A stretch of DNA of 64,000 bases from Pantoea rodasii (GCF_002095465.1 NZ_MLFP01000086.1:558001-622000); one strand, 5' to 3'; numbered from the stretch's first letter, positions 49,374 through 60,151 are shown. The notes: generated by a model not told the origin, from the letters alone. Numbers and translations are program-made.

Positions 49374-50962
49374 ATGAAGAATCTGGCCAGCCAAATCCAT
49401 GCCTTCGGTAAAGCCTTAATGATGCCGATTTCGGTAATCGCCGCTGCCGGGATCTTTCTCGGACTGGCAGCCGCGATGCAAAATCCTGCGGTAACCGGCG
49501 ATGCGTTTGCCAACATGCAGGTGCCGCAGTTAATTATTGGCTTTATTCGTAAAGTCGCTGCCGCGCTGTTCGCCAATTTGCCGCTGTTCTTTGCGGTAGC
49601 CAGCGCGATAGGCCTGGCAAAGGCTGAGAAGCCCACCGCAGCATTTGCGGCAGTCATTGGTTATATCGCAATGAACGTCGGTATCAGCGCCACGCTGGCA
49701 GCAAAAGGATTGACGGCCGCCTCCACAACGCCAGACGCGCTGCAGCAGGCGGGCATGGATCAAACCACCGCCATGATGACCTCAGCAGAATACATTCAGA
49801 TGCTGGGCGTTTTACCTACAACATGAGCGTGCTGGGCGGGGTGATTGCCGGGCTGATCACCGTGGCTCTGCACAACCGCTTTTACACCCAACAGCTGCCC
49901 ACCGCGATCAGCTTTTTCGGCGGACGCCGCTTTGTACCGATTATTACCGTCATCGTGTTGCCACTCATCGGCGTATTGCTGGCACTGATATGGCCCACGA
50001 TTGGCCAGGGCATCGCGTGGGTAGGGCAGATGATTGGTAAAAGCGGGCAATACGGCGCATTTTTGTTGGGCACCGGTGAACGCCTGCTGATACCGACCGG
50101 CTTGCACCATATCCTCAATGAGACCGTGCGCTTTACGCCGATTGGCGGCATGGCGACGGTAGACGGACAGACCATCGTTGGCGCACTGAATATCTTTAAC
50201 ACCTCGCTTACCCATCCGGGTGCGATTCCCGACGACACCGTGCGCACGGCCACGCAGTTCCTGGCGCAGGGTAAGATTCCGGTGATGATGTTCGGTTTAC
50301 CCGCGGCGGCGTTAGCCATCTATCACACCGCGCGTCCAGAACATAAGCAGCGCGTCAAAGCGCTGGTACTGGCGGGCGCATTAACCTCTTTCACCACTGG
50401 TATTACCGAACCGTTGGAATTCTGTTTCATCTTCGTTTCGCCGGTGCTTTATATCCTCCATGCGCTGTTAACCGGCTTGTCGTTTATGCTGATGTCGATG
50501 CTGCATTTGATGATTGGCAACGTGCAGGGTGGGGCCATCGATTTGGTGGTGTTTGGTATTCTCGGCGGCAGTAAAACCCATTGGTGGTGGACGGTGGCGC
50601 TGGGCGTAATCTATGCCCCGATCTACTACTACGGCTTCCGTTATGTGATTACGCGCATGCGAGTGGAAACGCCGGGGCGCGAGTCGGAAGAAGAACCACA
50701 AAGGGCGCAGGTCACGGCCGATGAACGCACTAAAGTGATCATTAGCGGGCTGGGCGGGGAAGCCAATATAGAAGACGTTGATTGCTGTTTCACCCGCCTG
50801 CGAGTGCGCGTGAAAGAGATGAAAGAGGTGATCGATCAAACGCTGCTGACCACCGGCGCGAATGGTGTTAATCGGGTGAGCGATCACGATGTGCAGGTGA
50901 TCTATGGTCCGCAGGTGGAGAAGATCGCCAATGAGGTGAAAAGTGCGTTGGGCGTGGCTTAA
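49374..50962 (+). pseudogene. PTS glucose/maltose-class EIIBC component, frameshifted
   Basis: Sugar-specific PTS permease with an N-terminal EIIC membrane domain and a C-terminal EIIB domain. The start is MKNLASQIHAFGKALMMPIS at 49374. The frame breaks after QMLGV at the T4 run 49810-49813 (one T short) and continues FTYNMSVLGGVIAGL, GTGERLLIPTGLHHIL and ITEPLEFCF. EIIB has the phospho-accepting Cys in DVDCCFTRLRVRV. Corrected length is 529 residues. The family (MalX, GlvC, AglA) transports glucosides or maltose. No phospho-glucosidase gene is nearby, so the substrate is unknown. Confidence 0.88.
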
Positions 50963-51180
50963 CACATTTAGTTACCATGCTAATAATAAAATTCGCAATC
51001 ATTGTTAAATGCGCAGCACTGAGATTTGCGAAGATGACGTCGCCCCTTCAAGAGCTAAGCCATTACGAGTGCCGGAGATAAGCGCCGGGTGGGGCATTAT
51101 TTTTACTCAGGCTGCCGCATGGTGGCCTTTGTGCTTTTTGTCACGCAAGTTTGTTAACATAGCGCGATCGTGACTTCAGG
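50963..51180. other. PTS-LysR intergenic region
   Basis: 218 bases without a gene. A GC-rich stretch GCGCCGGGTGGGGCATTATTTTT near 51081-51103 may form a weak terminator for the PTS gene. A promoter-like AT-rich segment (TTTGTTAACATAGC, 51149-51162) lies before the LysR start. Confidence 0.45.
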
Positions 51181-52088
51181 GTGGATGCCAACATCGACAT
51201 CAAGCAATTGATATATCTTTGCAATTTAGAGCGCGAACGCCACTTTGGCCGTGCCGCAGAAGCCAGTTTTGTCAGCCAGCCGACGCTTTCGATGCGGCTA
51301 AAAACCTTGAACGCGAGTTAGGCTTATCGCTGATTAATCGCAGCAACAATTTTGACGGCTTCACGCCGGAAGGTGAACGCGTTTTGACGTGGGCGCGAGA
51401 AATCGTCTCAGTCTATTCAGGCCTGAAGCTCGAAGTCGAATCACTCAAGCATGGTGTGAACGGCACGTTGCGACTGGGCGTGATGCCACAGTGCAGTGTC
51501 GCGTTGCCGGCGTTGCTGAAAGCGGTGCAGACGCGTTATCCACAGTTGGATTATCGCGTGTCGGCCATGAGCGCGGACCAGCTGCTGGAAGCGCTTAACA
51601 GCCATACCGTGGACGGTGGCATCGGCTTCTTCGAGCTGACCTCGCTGCGGGAATTACACTTCCAAACCGCGCTGTTAAAAGATCCCGGCGTCGAGGCGAT
51701 TTTCAATCCGCACCATTTCCCCACTTTGCTGGAACATGAAAGTCTTTCACTGACGCTGCTGGCGCAACAACCGCTGTGTCTTGCTGAACCTACGCGTTAT
51801 TTTCGCCGCTATGTGGATAGCCAGTTGCGCGAAACCGGCCTGCTGCCAAGGGTGATCGTGGAAAGTGCGTCGATTATGCAGCTGTTGCAAAGTGCGCAAG
51901 TGGGATTGGGCGTGATGGTTTCACCCTGCGGCCATTTATTGCCGGAGATGCTGCAAAATCTGGCAAGACGGCCGATTGAAATGGCGCCGATGGGGCGTCA
52001 GGCCGCGTTAGTGATCGCTGAGCCAGGCAGAGCATCCCCACTGGCTCAACATTTCTTCGATGAAGCGCGCCGCCATTTGCCGGATTAA
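51181..52088 (+). pseudogene. LysR-type transcriptional regulator, frameshifted near the N-terminus
   Basis: The helix-turn-helix part is IDIKQLIYLCNLERERHFGRAAEASFVSQPTLSMRLKNLEREL. The A5 run 51300-51304 is one A short; correcting it joins this to the effector domain (GFTPEGERVLTWAREIVSVY and GTLRLGVMPQC). The resulting protein of about 302 residues is a normal LysR length. The start is uncertain: GTG at 51181 is the best candidate, although its AGG site is too close. It is separate from ydeP by the PTS gene and convergent with yciW. Its target is unknown; the PTS gene and ydeP are the obvious candidates. Confidence 0.82.
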
Positions 52089-53206
52089 CGTGCTTCACCC
52101 AGCGCCATCAAAACACGATCCTGCCAACTGGCAAACGCCACCGCCAGTAACAAGGTAAAGATGCGCTCTGTGCCCCAGCCTGCATTCAACAACGGCTGCA
52201 GGTGTGCGGCGCTGAAGCGTTCAGGCAAACGAACGAGCTGCGCGCTCACGCTGATCGGTGGGGTATCTTCTCCGGCTTTATCCACATCGCGCAACAGCGT
52301 GTCACGCTGGTCACCCGCATGTTGTGCAAACTGCTGCTGACAGCCAAGAATGCGCGCGCTGACGGCCTGTGCCAGCGCTTCATCTTGCCCGAAGTATTCA
52401 GCGAGCCGCTGCTGCAGAGTCGCCCAGCCATACAGCGCTTGTGCATCATGCACCAGCAGCCAGACAGCATCATCTGAACCTTCCATGCCCTGACAAAACG
52501 TAATCGCCGCTAACTGCTCTGCGCTGGCGTAGCGTAACTCAACCGGTTTCAGCGCGTGCTGCCATGCTGTGTCATTGGAAAATAGCGCAACATCGGCATC
52601 CGCGGGCGGGGATACGCCGGGGATCCAACGCACCGGTAAACCCATCAAGGCTTGTAAAGCCGCTACCACGCGCGCCTGAAAGCTGACAAACCCCACCAGT
52701 TGATTGAGCGTGACGATGTCTGGCTCGGTGAGCCCGACAGCATCCAGCGCGCTAATACTGTTGGCGTTAATTAACGCCGGTTGCATCGCCAGCTGGCGCG
52801 CATATTGCGTAATTTGCGTCAGGCGATTGTTGCTTTCACGTGAAGAGTCCGGGCCGGGCAAAGGATTGAGGCGTGCCGAGTAGTGATTGCACAACCGTTG
52901 CACACCAGCCACCTGCGCCACGGTCAGGGCGGTGCTAAGGCGATCATAAAGCGTCAGCGTGTGCGTTAAGGAGGTGTTCAGCGCGTCGGGAAATAAAATT
53001 TGGCTGATATCACGTGCCGCCAGAAATGCAGGCTGAAAGCGGCTAAATAACGGCTGTAGCGCGCTGGCTTCCTGTTGCAGGCCAAGTAAAAAACGATCTT
53101 CGATGTGTGCCGCCTCGGGCACCAGAGGCGCGGTTGTATGCGTGTGCGGGCGAGTCTGGCTTTCATAAAACCAGTGGTCATGGCCGGGAGAACGGCGTTG
53201 TTCCAT
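52085..53206 (-). CDS. yciW: YciW, peroxidase-related (CMD-domain) protein
   Basis: A 373-residue protein in the E. coli yciW position, between rnb and fabI. The region NQLVGFVSFQARVVAALQAL (about residues 201-220) resembles the AhpD/CMD fold, but the paired Cys of active AhpD is not evident. E. coli YciW is reported to be under CysB control and linked to cysteine metabolism; its enzymatic role is unclear. The ATG at 53206 has AAGGA six to seven bases upstream. It overlaps the convergent LysR gene by four bases. Confidence 0.82.
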   Translation of the reverse strand: MEQRRSPGHDHWFYESQTRPHTHTTAPLVPEAAHIEDRFLLGLQQEASALQPLFSRFQPAFLAARDISQILFPDALNTSLTHTLTLYDRLSTALTVAQVAGVQRLCNHYSARLNPLPGPDSSRESNNRLTQITQYARQLAMQPALINANSISALDAVGLTEPDIVTLNQLVGFVSFQARVVAALQALMGLPVRWIPGVSPPADADVALFSNDTAWQHALKPVELRYASAEQLAAITFCQGMEGSDDAVWLLVHDAQALYGWATLQQRLAEYFGQDEALAQAVSARILGCQQQFAQHAGDQRDTLLRDVDKAGEDTPPISVSAQLVRLPERFSAAHLQPLLNAGWGTERIFTLLLAVAFASWQDRVLMALGEAR

Positions 53207-53365
53207 GGTCATTCCTTGCGCAAAAAACGGACTTGGCGTGCGACGGGCAAATCTGAAAAGCACATCACCACCAAAGGGCTAGCTTATCGTCGCTGAAGCA
53301 CTGTCTGTGGCAAAAGAATGAAGAGGAATAATTAATAGCAGGTCGGTATAAGGCAGGGTTTATAG

Positions 53366-53410
53366 GGGCGCACCGAATGAAGTGCGCCCGTGGGCAGCCA
53401 GCTGGCTGCC
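53366..53410 (-). terminator. Two adjacent hairpins after fabI
   Basis: GGGCGCAC/GTGCGCCC (53366-53389) and GGCAGCCAGCTGGCTGCC (53393-53410) are separate inverted repeats between yciW and fabI. No long T run follows, so termination is only likely. Confidence 0.55.
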
Positions 53411-53416
53411 GCTACA

Positions 53417-54205
53417 TTATTTCAGTTCCAGCTCGTTCATCGCGGCAATGCTGAAGCCGCCATCAACGTGGACCACTTCACCGGTGATACCACCAGACAG
53501 GTCGGAACACAGGAAGGCCGCAGAGTTACCTACGTCTTCGATGGTGACGGTACGGCGAATTGGAGTTACCGCTTCACAGTGGGCCAGCATCTTACGGAAG
53601 TCTTTGATGCCTGATGCCGCCAGGGTACGGATTGGACCAGCAGAAACGGCGTTAACACGCACGCCTTCTGGACCCATTGCGTTCGCCATGTAGCGTACGT
53701 TGGCTTCCAGAGAAGCTTTAGCCAGACCCATCACGTTGTAGTTCGGGATGGCGCGCTCTGCACCCAGGTAAGACAGGGTCAGCAGGGCTGAGTTCGGGTT
53801 CAGCATCGCACGGCACTCTTTCGCCATCGCCACAAAGCTATAGGCAGAGATGTCGTGAGCAATTTTGAAGCCTTCACGGGTCACGGCGTTCACGTAGTCA
53901 CCATCCAGCTGATCGCCAGGTGCGAAACCGATTGAGTGAACGAAGCCGTCAAATTTTGGCCAGGTTTTTGCCAGTTCGGTGAACAGCGCAGTGATGCTCT
54001 CGTCTTCAGCTACATCGCATGGCAGAACAATGTCAGAACCCAAATCTTTAGCAAACTCTTCCACACGACTTTTCAATTTGTCGTTCTGGTAGGTGAAAGC
54101 CAGTTCTGCGCCCTGTTTGTGCATCGCCTGTGCAATACCGTAGGCAATGGAGAGTTTACTGGCAACGCCAGTAATCAGAATGCGCTTACCGGAAAGAAAA
54201 CCCAT
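53417..54205 (-). CDS. fabI: Enoyl-[acyl-carrier-protein] reductase FabI
   Basis: Last step of each fatty-acid elongation cycle, NADH-dependent; also the triclosan target. The 262 residues starting [13 protein letters not shown] match E. coli. The catalytic Tyr-x6-Lys is in [17 protein letters not shown] (Tyr about 156, Lys about 163). The N-terminus lacks the usual Gly-rich classic SDR motif but has the FabI-type [11 protein letters not shown]. The AAGGAT ribosome site suits the ATG at 54205; the longer frame is not used. FabI would also influence acyl-ACP pools from which RpfF draws substrate (inference). Confidence 0.97.
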   Translation of the reverse strand: MGFLSGKRILITGVASKLSIAYGIAQAMHKQGAELAFTYQNDKLKSRVEEFAKDLGSDIVLPCDVAEDESITALFTELAKTWPKFDGFVHSIGFAPGDQLDGDYVNAVTREGFKIAHDISAYSFVAMAKECRAMLNPNSALLTLSYLGAERAIPNYNVMGLAKASLEANVRYMANAMGPEGVRVNAVSAGPIRTLAASGIKDFRKMLAHCEAVTPIRRTVTIEDVGNSAAFLCSDLSGGITGEVVHVDGGFSIAAMNELELK

Positions 54206-54345
54206 AGCTGTAATCCTTATGGTCATTGTTGTTGGCGGCCGCGTTGATTAAATAGTAGGCGACCGACGTTAATCGACGTGCGGATTCTAGCACGTCTCTC
54301 TCAAATGCGGTAAATCGCACCGCGTTTTCGCGATGTGATGAACAA

Positions 54346-55149
54346 TCAACGAACTTTACGCCAGGCTTCGGCGGTTAAGGCTTCGCCAAAGTGGCTGGTG
54401 ATCAGGCGTTTGGTAAGATCGTGCAGCGGCGAGGCCAGCACATCTGCCGTGCCGCCACGTTCCACCACTTCACCCTGATGCATCACCAACACCTGATCGC
54501 TGATGTGCTTCATCATACCGATGTGCTGCGTGACATAAATATAGGCGATGCCGTGCTTCTCCTGCAGTTCCAGCATCAGGTTCACTAACTGCGAACGCAT
54601 GGTCATGTCCAGCGAGGCAAGGGCTTCATCCGCCACAATCACCTTGGGTTGCAGAATCAATGCCCGCGCTAACGCCAGACGCTGTTTCTGACCGGGCGCC
54701 AGCATATGCGGATAATAACCAGCGTGGTCGCGCAGTAATCCAACCTGACGCAGCGTGGCGATGATGCGCTTTTCACGCTCAGCATCGTCCAGTTCGGTGT
54801 TCAGGCGCAGCGGGAAATCAAGAATCTGGCTAACGCGCTGACGTGGATTGAGCGAAGTCGACGGGTCCTGGAAGATCATGCGAATACGCTGGCTACGATA
54901 GCCGTAATCACCATATTCCAGCGGATGATCGTCAATCAACATCTCGCCTTCGGTGGGGGCGATCATGCCGCTGAGCATCTTGGCCAGCGTCGATTTACCT
55001 GAACCGTTCTCACCAATTACCGCCAGCGTCTGTTTCTCCCGCAAGGTAAAGCTCACACCCTTGACCGCTTCAACGTGTTGACGACGAAACAGTCCGGTGC
55101 GGTAGCGGTAAGTCTTACTCAGATTGCGCACTTCCAGCAGCGTTTCCAT
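54346..55149 (-). CDS. sapF: Sap peptide ABC transporter ATPase SapF
   Basis: ATPase of the sapABCDF transporter linked to antimicrobial-peptide resistance and, with SapD, to Trk potassium uptake. The 267-residue protein shows Walker A (GENGSGKST), the signature region APGQKQRLALARAL in place of LSGGQ, and Walker B (VIVADEALASLD). The stop-to-start gap after sapD is two bases. It is the last gene of the operon. Confidence 0.96.
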   Translation of the reverse strand: METLLEVRNLSKTYRYRTGLFRRQHVEAVKGVSFTLREKQTLAVIGENGSGKSTLAKMLSGMIAPTEGEMLIDDHPLEYGDYGYRSQRIRMIFQDPSTSLNPRQRVSQILDFPLRLNTELDDAEREKRIIATLRQVGLLRDHAGYYPHMLAPGQKQRLALARALILQPKVIVADEALASLDMTMRSQLVNLMLELQEKHGIAYIYVTQHIGMMKHISDQVLVMHQGEVVERGGTADVLASPLHDLTKRLITSHFGEALTAEAWRKVR

Positions 55150-55151
55150 GC

Positions 55152-56147
55152 TTACTGGCCCTCCACATTGAGCGGGAAGTGGCAGGCGAACAGATGCGTT
55201 TTGGTGCCGCTCAGACGTGGAGTCTCAATACATTTGCGCTGAGCATAGGGACAGCGAGGGCCCAGTCGGCAGCCAATCGGCAGATGTTCAAGCGAAGGGA
55301 TGGCACCTGACAACGTGTTGAGGCGGCTTTTATGCGGCAACGCGCTGCCAAAATCGGGCATTGCGCGGATCAGCGCCTGCGTATAAGGATGATGGGGTGT
55401 ATCGATCAGATCTTCGCTCTGCGCCGTTTCCACGGTCTGGCCACAATACATCACGTTGATGCGATCGGCCCACTGACTCATGGTGCGCAGGTCGTGACTG
55501 ATCAGCAAAATGGTGGTGTTGTTGTTCTGGTTCAGGCGGCTCAGCAACCGGAAAATTTGCGCCTGCGTGGTGGGCTCCATGGCGTTGGTCGGTTCATCAG
55601 CGATCAGCAGGCGCGGTTGATTCGCCAGCGCGATGGCAATCATCACTTTCTGGCATTCACCGTCGGTCAACTCGTAAGGGAAGCTGCGCATAATGTCTTT
55701 ATGATCTTTAATGCCGACGCGATGCAGTAATTCAATGGCACGCGCTTTGCGCCAGAACCATAAACGCTGATACCAGCGGCCTTTAAAGGTCCAGCGCGGT
55801 ATCGCCTGCATTATCTGGCGACCAATGCTTTCGGAAGGATCGAGACAGGATTGCGGTTCCTGAAAAATCATCGACACATTGTGGCCGACAATGCGACGCC
55901 GTTCGCGCGGTGACAGGCGCAACAAATCAATGTCATCGAAGACCATGCGGTCTGCAGTGACGCGCCAGTTGTCTTTAGTGACGCCACAAATCGCCTTGGC
56001 AATCAGACTTTTTCCCGAGCCGGATTCGCCCACCAGCCCACGCACTTCACCTTCGGTGAGCGTCAGATTGATGCGGTCTACGGCTTTCACCGGCCCTTCT
56101 GAGGTCATGAATTCAATCGTCAGATTGCGAATATCAAGTAGCGGCAT
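55152..56147 (-). CDS. sapD: Sap peptide ABC transporter ATPase SapD
   Basis: Partner ATPase of SapF; the E. coli homologue (TrkE) confers ATP dependence on the Trk potassium system. The 331 residues contain Walker A (GESGSGKSL), the degenerate signature LTDGECQKV, Walker B ([13 protein letters not shown]) and a C-terminal Cys-bearing [11 protein letters not shown]. The signature differs from LSGGQ, as in the family. The ATG overlaps the sapC stop by one base. Confidence 0.96.
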   Translation of the reverse strand: MPLLDIRNLTIEFMTSEGPVKAVDRINLTLTEGEVRGLVGESGSGKSLIAKAICGVTKDNWRVTADRMVFDDIDLLRLSPRERRRIVGHNVSMIFQEPQSCLDPSESIGRQIMQAIPRWTFKGRWYQRLWFWRKARAIELLHRVGIKDHKDIMRSFPYELTDGECQKVMIAIALANQPRLLIADEPTNAMEPTTQAQIFRLLSRLNQNNNTTILLISHDLRTMSQWADRINVMYCGQTVETAQSEDLIDTPHHPYTQALIRAMPDFGSALPHKSRLNTLSGAIPSLEHLPIGCRLGPRCPYAQRKCIETPRLSGTKTHLFACHFPLNVEGQ

Positions 56148-57037
56148 TATTCAGCTCCCGCTTCTACGGCACGACGTACGCCGTCGCCCAGCAGGTTAAC
56201 GATTAATACACTGATCATCAGCGCTACACCGGGCAGCATCACTGTCCACGGGGCAACATAAATCAGCTCCAGTGCGTCTCCCAGCATCGCGCCCCATTCG
56301 GGCGAAGGCAGCTGCGCACCTAAATCAAGGAAACCGAGCGCGGCAATATCGAGGATCGCCATCGACAGCGAGCGGGTAAATTCGCTCACCAGCAGCGGCA
56401 ACACGTTGGGCAGCACCGCGTTCAACAGAATATTCAGGTTACGCGCACCATCGAGACGCAGCGCCACCACATACTCTTTGTCCATCTCATCATGAACTGC
56501 AGTATAGATCTCACGCACCAGGCGCGGGATGATCGCCAGCAAAACAGCCAACATGGCATGCTCGAGGCGCGGTCCTAAAAACGCCACCACGATGATGGCC
56601 AGCAGCAGCGACGGGATCGACAGTAGCGTATCCAGCACGTGATTCATCACCGCTGAACGCAATCCATGAGTAATACCGGCCAGCACGCCCAGAATCAGCG
56701 CGGCAACGGCAGCTAACACCGTGACCAAAATTGCCGACCCCACGGTTGGCGCTACGCCGCTCAACAAACGGCTCAGCACATCGCGGCCCAAATCGTCGGT
56801 GCCAAGGAAGAAGGAGACATCGCCGTAGCGTGACCATGACGGCGGTAACAGCTGATAGCCAAGGAATTGCTGATCGATGCCGTAGGGCGACAGCAAACCA
56901 CCAAACACACACAGGAACAGCAGGGCGCCAAAGCCGTACAGGCCAATCATGCCGGTGGTGTCACGGTAGAAACGCTGCCAGAACAGACGAAACGGGCTGG
57001 GTAGCCGCTTCTCTGCATAAATATCATCGTAAGGCAT
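56147..57037 (-). CDS. sapC: Sap peptide ABC transporter permease SapC
   Basis: Inner-membrane permease subunit. The 296 residues carry [18 protein letters not shown] (about residue 80), the Opp/Dpp permease signature, then five or six helices and the EAA loop ([12 protein letters not shown]...AVLPNVLP). The gene overlaps the end of sapB by 14 bases. Confidence 0.96.
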   Translation of the reverse strand: MPYDDIYAEKRLPSPFRLFWQRFYRDTTGMIGLYGFGALLFLCVFGGLLSPYGIDQQFLGYQLLPPSWSRYGDVSFFLGTDDLGRDVLSRLLSGVAPTVGSAILVTVLAAVAALILGVLAGITHGLRSAVMNHVLDTLLSIPSLLLAIIVVAFLGPRLEHAMLAVLLAIIPRLVREIYTAVHDEMDKEYVVALRLDGARNLNILLNAVLPNVLPLLVSEFTRSLSMAILDIAALGFLDLGAQLPSPEWGAMLGDALELIYVAPWTVMLPGVALMISVLIVNLLGDGVRRAVEAGAE

Positions 57038-57989
57038 ACCATTCCTTGTGTTTCAACGGATTAAGCGCCGCACCGAGAATATCTGACAGCACGCTGACCA
57101 GAATCACCAAGCCGCCCACCACCATGACACCGGCAGAAATAGCCGCATAATCCTGTTGGCGAATGGCGTTAATCAACCAGCGGCCAATGCCAGGCCAGTT
57201 GAACACCACTTCGGTAATCATCGCCAGCGTCAGCATGGTGGAAAATTGCAAACCGAGACGTGGGATCACCGGCGGCAGGGCGTTATGCAGCACGTGGCGG
57301 CGGATCACCGTAAAACGGGATAAACCGCGCGTCGCGGCCGCTTTGACATAGTTTTTATCCATCACATCGCTGGTACTGCTGCGCAGTAAACGAATCACTT
57401 CGGTGGTCGGTGCCACCGCCAGCACAATGACCGGTAAAATCATGTGCATCAGGGCGCTCATTATCATTTCATGACGCCATGGCGAAGGGCTTAGCCAGGC
57501 GTCAATCAAGGCGAAACCGGTGATGTTCTGGACGGGATAGAGCAGGTCAAAGCGCCCCGAAACCGGCAGCCAGCCGAGTGTGAGTGAGAAGAACAGGGTA
57601 AACAGCAGAGCCAGCCAGAACACCGGCATAGAGAAGCCCAGCAGCGCCAGTGCGCTGATGGCTTTATCCTGCCATTTCTTGCGCATCACACCGGCACAAA
57701 TTCCCAATGGAATGCCCACCAGCAGCGCGAGCATAAAGGCCAGCACACACAGCTCCAGCGTAGCGGGGAAAACTTCGCGCAGCTGCAGATCAATCGGCTG
57801 GCCATTGGTGCTGGACACGCCGAAATCGAACTGGAGTAAACCTTTGGACCAGAACCACCACGCATCCAACAGCGAAGCGCCTTCCAGCGGCGCATTGGGG
57901 GTAAAATAGCTAAGGCTGAAACTCACCAGTGACAGCAGAAACAGCGTAATGAGCAGCAACAGCAGGCGACGCAAAATATAGATAATCAT
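57024..57989 (-). CDS. sapB: Sap peptide ABC transporter permease SapB
   Basis: Second permease subunit, 321 residues as in E. coli. An N-terminal helix is followed by a periplasmic region and the permease domain, with [26 protein letters not shown] as the EAA loop (about residues 222-247). The sapA stop is two bases upstream, consistent with one operon. Confidence 0.96.
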   Translation of the reverse strand: MIIYILRRLLLLLITLFLLSLVSFSLSYFTPNAPLEGASLLDAWWFWSKGLLQFDFGVSSTNGQPIDLQLREVFPATLELCVLAFMLALLVGIPLGICAGVMRKKWQDKAISALALLGFSMPVFWLALLFTLFFSLTLGWLPVSGRFDLLYPVQNITGFALIDAWLSPSPWRHEMIMSALMHMILPVIVLAVAPTTEVIRLLRSSTSDVMDKNYVKAAATRGLSRFTVIRRHVLHNALPPVIPRLGLQFSTMLTLAMITEVVFNWPGIGRWLINAIRQQDYAAISAGVMVVGGLVILVSVLSDILGAALNPLKHKEWYALR

Positions 57990-57991
57990 GC

Positions 57992-59614
57992 TTATTCCTC
58001 GCTGCTTTCATCACGGTAAACACCTGCAAACGAGGCGTTACCAAACGGGCTCAGTACTAATCCTTTAATATCATGGCGATAGGCCTGCAGGCGCAGCGAT
58101 GAGGCTAGCGGCAGCACCGGTAACTCCTTCGCCAGAATTTGCTGTGCCTGGTCATAACTATCAATACGCGCCGACAGCTGTTGCGATAACAGGGCACGTT
58201 GCAGTGACTCGTCAAAGGCCGGTGAGCACCAGTGGGCGAAATTAGTCTGCGAGCGGATAGCGGCGCAGCTAAGCAGCGGTCGGAAGAAACTATCCGGATC
58301 GTTGCTGTCGGTGGCCCAACCGGTCAACGTTATATCGTGATTCATCGCCATCAACTGAGCTTCCTGGAAGCGGCCTTCCACCGGAGCAATGGTGACGCGC
58401 ACACCCACCTGCGCTAAATCAGCCTGGAGCAATTCGGCGGTTTTTAGCGGGCTGGGATTCCAGGATTGTGAAGTCGTCGGCACCACCAATCGCAAGTGCA
58501 GATCTTCCAGTCCCAGCGCTTTCAGTTCTTCACGCGCTTTCGCCGGATTGTATTCGGTCACCCGCGCATCATTATCATACGCCCACGAAGCACGTGGCAA
58601 AATCGAGGCTGCGGTTTCTGCGGTGCCGTAATAGATCGACTCCATCAGGCGTTCGTTATTGATGGCCAGCGCCAGCGCGTGGCGCACTTCGGGCCGATCC
58701 AGCGGCGGTTTACGCGTGTTAAAGGCCAGGTAGGCGATGTTCATGCCGGGGCGCAGCGTCATGCGCAAACGTGGGTCATCACGCAGAATCGACAGCTGGC
58801 TGGCCGCCGGATACGCCAGCACATCGCATTCGCCTGTCAGCAGTTTAGAGAGGCGCCCGGTGCCGCCAACGCCCAGATCGATCACCACCTGCTGCAAACG
58901 CGGCACACCTTTCCAGTACTGCGGATTGCGTGCCAGACGCAGATACTGCCCGGTGCGATATTCACTCAGCTGGAACGGCCCGGTTCCCACCGGTTCACGA
59001 TCCAGTTGCTCCTGCTGGCCCTTTGCCGTCAATGTGTCGGCATACTCTTGCGACAGGATCGGTGCGTAATGGGTGGCGATATGCCACAGGAATGAGGCAT
59101 CCGGACTGTTGAGCCGAATTTCTACCGTGTCGCTATCCAGCTTCTTCACGCTTTGCACGGAGTCAGAGAACTGCAGGCTATCAAAATACGGATAGCTGCC
59201 GCCATTCACGTTATGCCATGGGTGATGACGATCAAACATGCGCGCAAAGCTGAATACCACATCATCGGCATTCATTTTACGCGTGGGCTTAAACCAGTTG
59301 GTGTGCTGGAAAGACACATCTTTGCGCAGATGGAAACGATAAGTCGCGCCGTTGTCACGAACTTCCCAGCTCTGCGCCAGGTCGGGAATCAATCGATAGG
59401 TATAAGGATCGACATCCAGCAGGCGGTCATATAACTGCGCTGCCAGGGTATCCACCACCAGGCCGCTGCTGACCATCTGCGGATTAAAGGTATTCACCGT
59501 GCCATTGACGCAATAGACAAAGCCGCTGTTGCGGATGTTATTGGTTGGCGCGGCCAGCGCAGACGCACTCAATACGCTGAGACCAAGCAGCAGCGAGGGG
59601 AATAATTTTGGCAT
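57992..59614 (-). CDS. sapA: Sap transporter periplasmic peptide-binding protein SapA
   Basis: Binds peptides, including antimicrobial peptides in pathogens, for the Sap permease. The ATG at 59614 gives 540 residues with a signal peptide ending ALA about residue 21, then [17 protein letters not shown]. The SBP_bac_5 family body includes [24 protein letters not shown] (about residues 40-63) and [17 protein letters not shown] longer TTG-initiated frame from 59656 would obscure the signal. The 690 bases ahead of it contain the RyhB homologue and a pair of repeats. Confidence 0.95.
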   Translation of the reverse strand: MPKLFPSLLLGLSVLSASALAAPTNNIRNSGFVYCVNGTVNTFNPQMVSSGLVVDTLAAQLYDRLLDVDPYTYRLIPDLAQSWEVRDNGATYRFHLRKDVSFQHTNWFKPTRKMNADDVVFSFARMFDRHHPWHNVNGGSYPYFDSLQFSDSVQSVKKLDSDTVEIRLNSPDASFLWHIATHYAPILSQEYADTLTAKGQQEQLDREPVGTGPFQLSEYRTGQYLRLARNPQYWKGVPRLQQVVIDLGVGGTGRLSKLLTGECDVLAYPAASQLSILRDDPRLRMTLRPGMNIAYLAFNTRKPPLDRPEVRHALALAINNERLMESIYYGTAETAASILPRASWAYDNDARVTEYNPAKAREELKALGLEDLHLRLVVPTTSQSWNPSPLKTAELLQADLAQVGVRVTIAPVEGRFQEAQLMAMNHDITLTGWATDSNDPDSFFRPLLSCAAIRSQTNFAHWCSPAFDESLQRALLSQQLSARIDSYDQAQQILAKELPVLPLASSLRLQAYRHDIKGLVLSPFGNASFAGVYRDESSEE

Positions 59615-59765
59615 AGAACTCAACGATTCTGAGGCAATAGCGTCAGTGTATCCCAAACGTCACGCACTCCCCAAATCCGTGATGTTTCTGTGCTGTTTTT
59701 CACCAAAATGGCGGCGTGGTAATCACAATGTTAGTGTGGAAATGAGAAAAATTCTCAATTAGGGC

Positions 59766-59795
59766 TTTACAGATGATAATAAGAATGATTATTAT
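59766..59795 (+). promoter_or_regulatory. Promoter and Fur box of the RyhB homologue
   Basis: A -35 box TTTACA (59766-59771), an 18-base spacer and a -10 box TATTAT (59790-59795). The 19 bases 59775-59793, GATAATAAGAATGATTATT, match 15 of 19 positions of the Fur consensus GATAATGATAATCATTATC and cover the spacer and most of the -10 box. Fe-Fur would therefore repress it. Confidence 0.85.
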
Positions 59796-59801
59796 TCTTC
59801 T

Positions 59802-59892
59802 GCGCTTCGACGGTGGCTCTACCGAAGAAGAGCACGACATTGCTCACATTGCTTCCAGTATTAAGTTGCCCGCCTCGTGCGGGCTTTTTTTT
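59802..59892 (+). ncRNA. ryhB: RyhB-type iron-responsive small RNA
   Basis: Under iron starvation RyhB pairs, with Hfq, to mRNAs of iron-containing proteins and promotes their decay. Positions 59831-59863 read the same as the conserved RyhB core as I know it, including GCACGACATTGCTCACATTG and the seed TTGCTTCCAGTATTA. A 5' hairpin (CTTCG...CGAAG, about 59805-59827) precedes the core, and a terminator hairpin GCCCGC/GCGGGC followed by eight T (59868-59892) follows it. A Fur box lies in the promoter. Length is about 90 bases. The 5' part differs from E. coli. Exact ends are inferred from promoter and terminator. Confidence 0.9.
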
Positions 59893-59913
59893 CTTCCTGG
59901 TTTGCACTGCTGC

Positions 59914-59999
59914 GGCGTTGGCTGCGCTCAGCCACCCCAGTCACATACTGATGTATGCTCCCGGGGCTGTCTTCGCTTGCCGCCTTGCATCAGCACAAA
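59914..59999. repeat. 86-bp palindromic intergenic repeat, copy 1
   Basis: From GGCGTTGGCTGCGC to CATCAGCACAAA, containing CATACTGATGTATG and CCCGGGG. It is about 85 per cent like copy 2 at the ends and centre. The arms differ more than in copy 2, so its palindrome is partial. It lies just downstream of the RyhB terminator. Confidence 0.85.
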
Positions 60000-60065
60000 C
60001 CCGTTTGAAAAAACCACCTCTGCGATTTTTTAAAAACGGTAAAAGCAAACTGCACCATCTATACC

Positions 60066-60151
60066 GGCGTTGGCTGCGCGCACTAACCCCGGTCACATAC
60101 TTATGTATGCTCCCGGGGATTAGCGCACTTGCCGCCTTGCATCAGCACAAA
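60066..60151. repeat. 86-bp palindromic intergenic repeat, copy 2
   Basis: Same orientation as copy 1. The element is an imperfect palindrome: GCGCACTAA with CCCCGG and CATAC on the left are mirrored by GTATG, CCGGGG and TTAGCGCAC on the right, around TTAT. It folds as one long hairpin. No ORF is plausible inside. It is of the kind of short dispersed intergenic element seen in enterobacteria, but I cannot name it with certainty. Confidence 0.85.
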
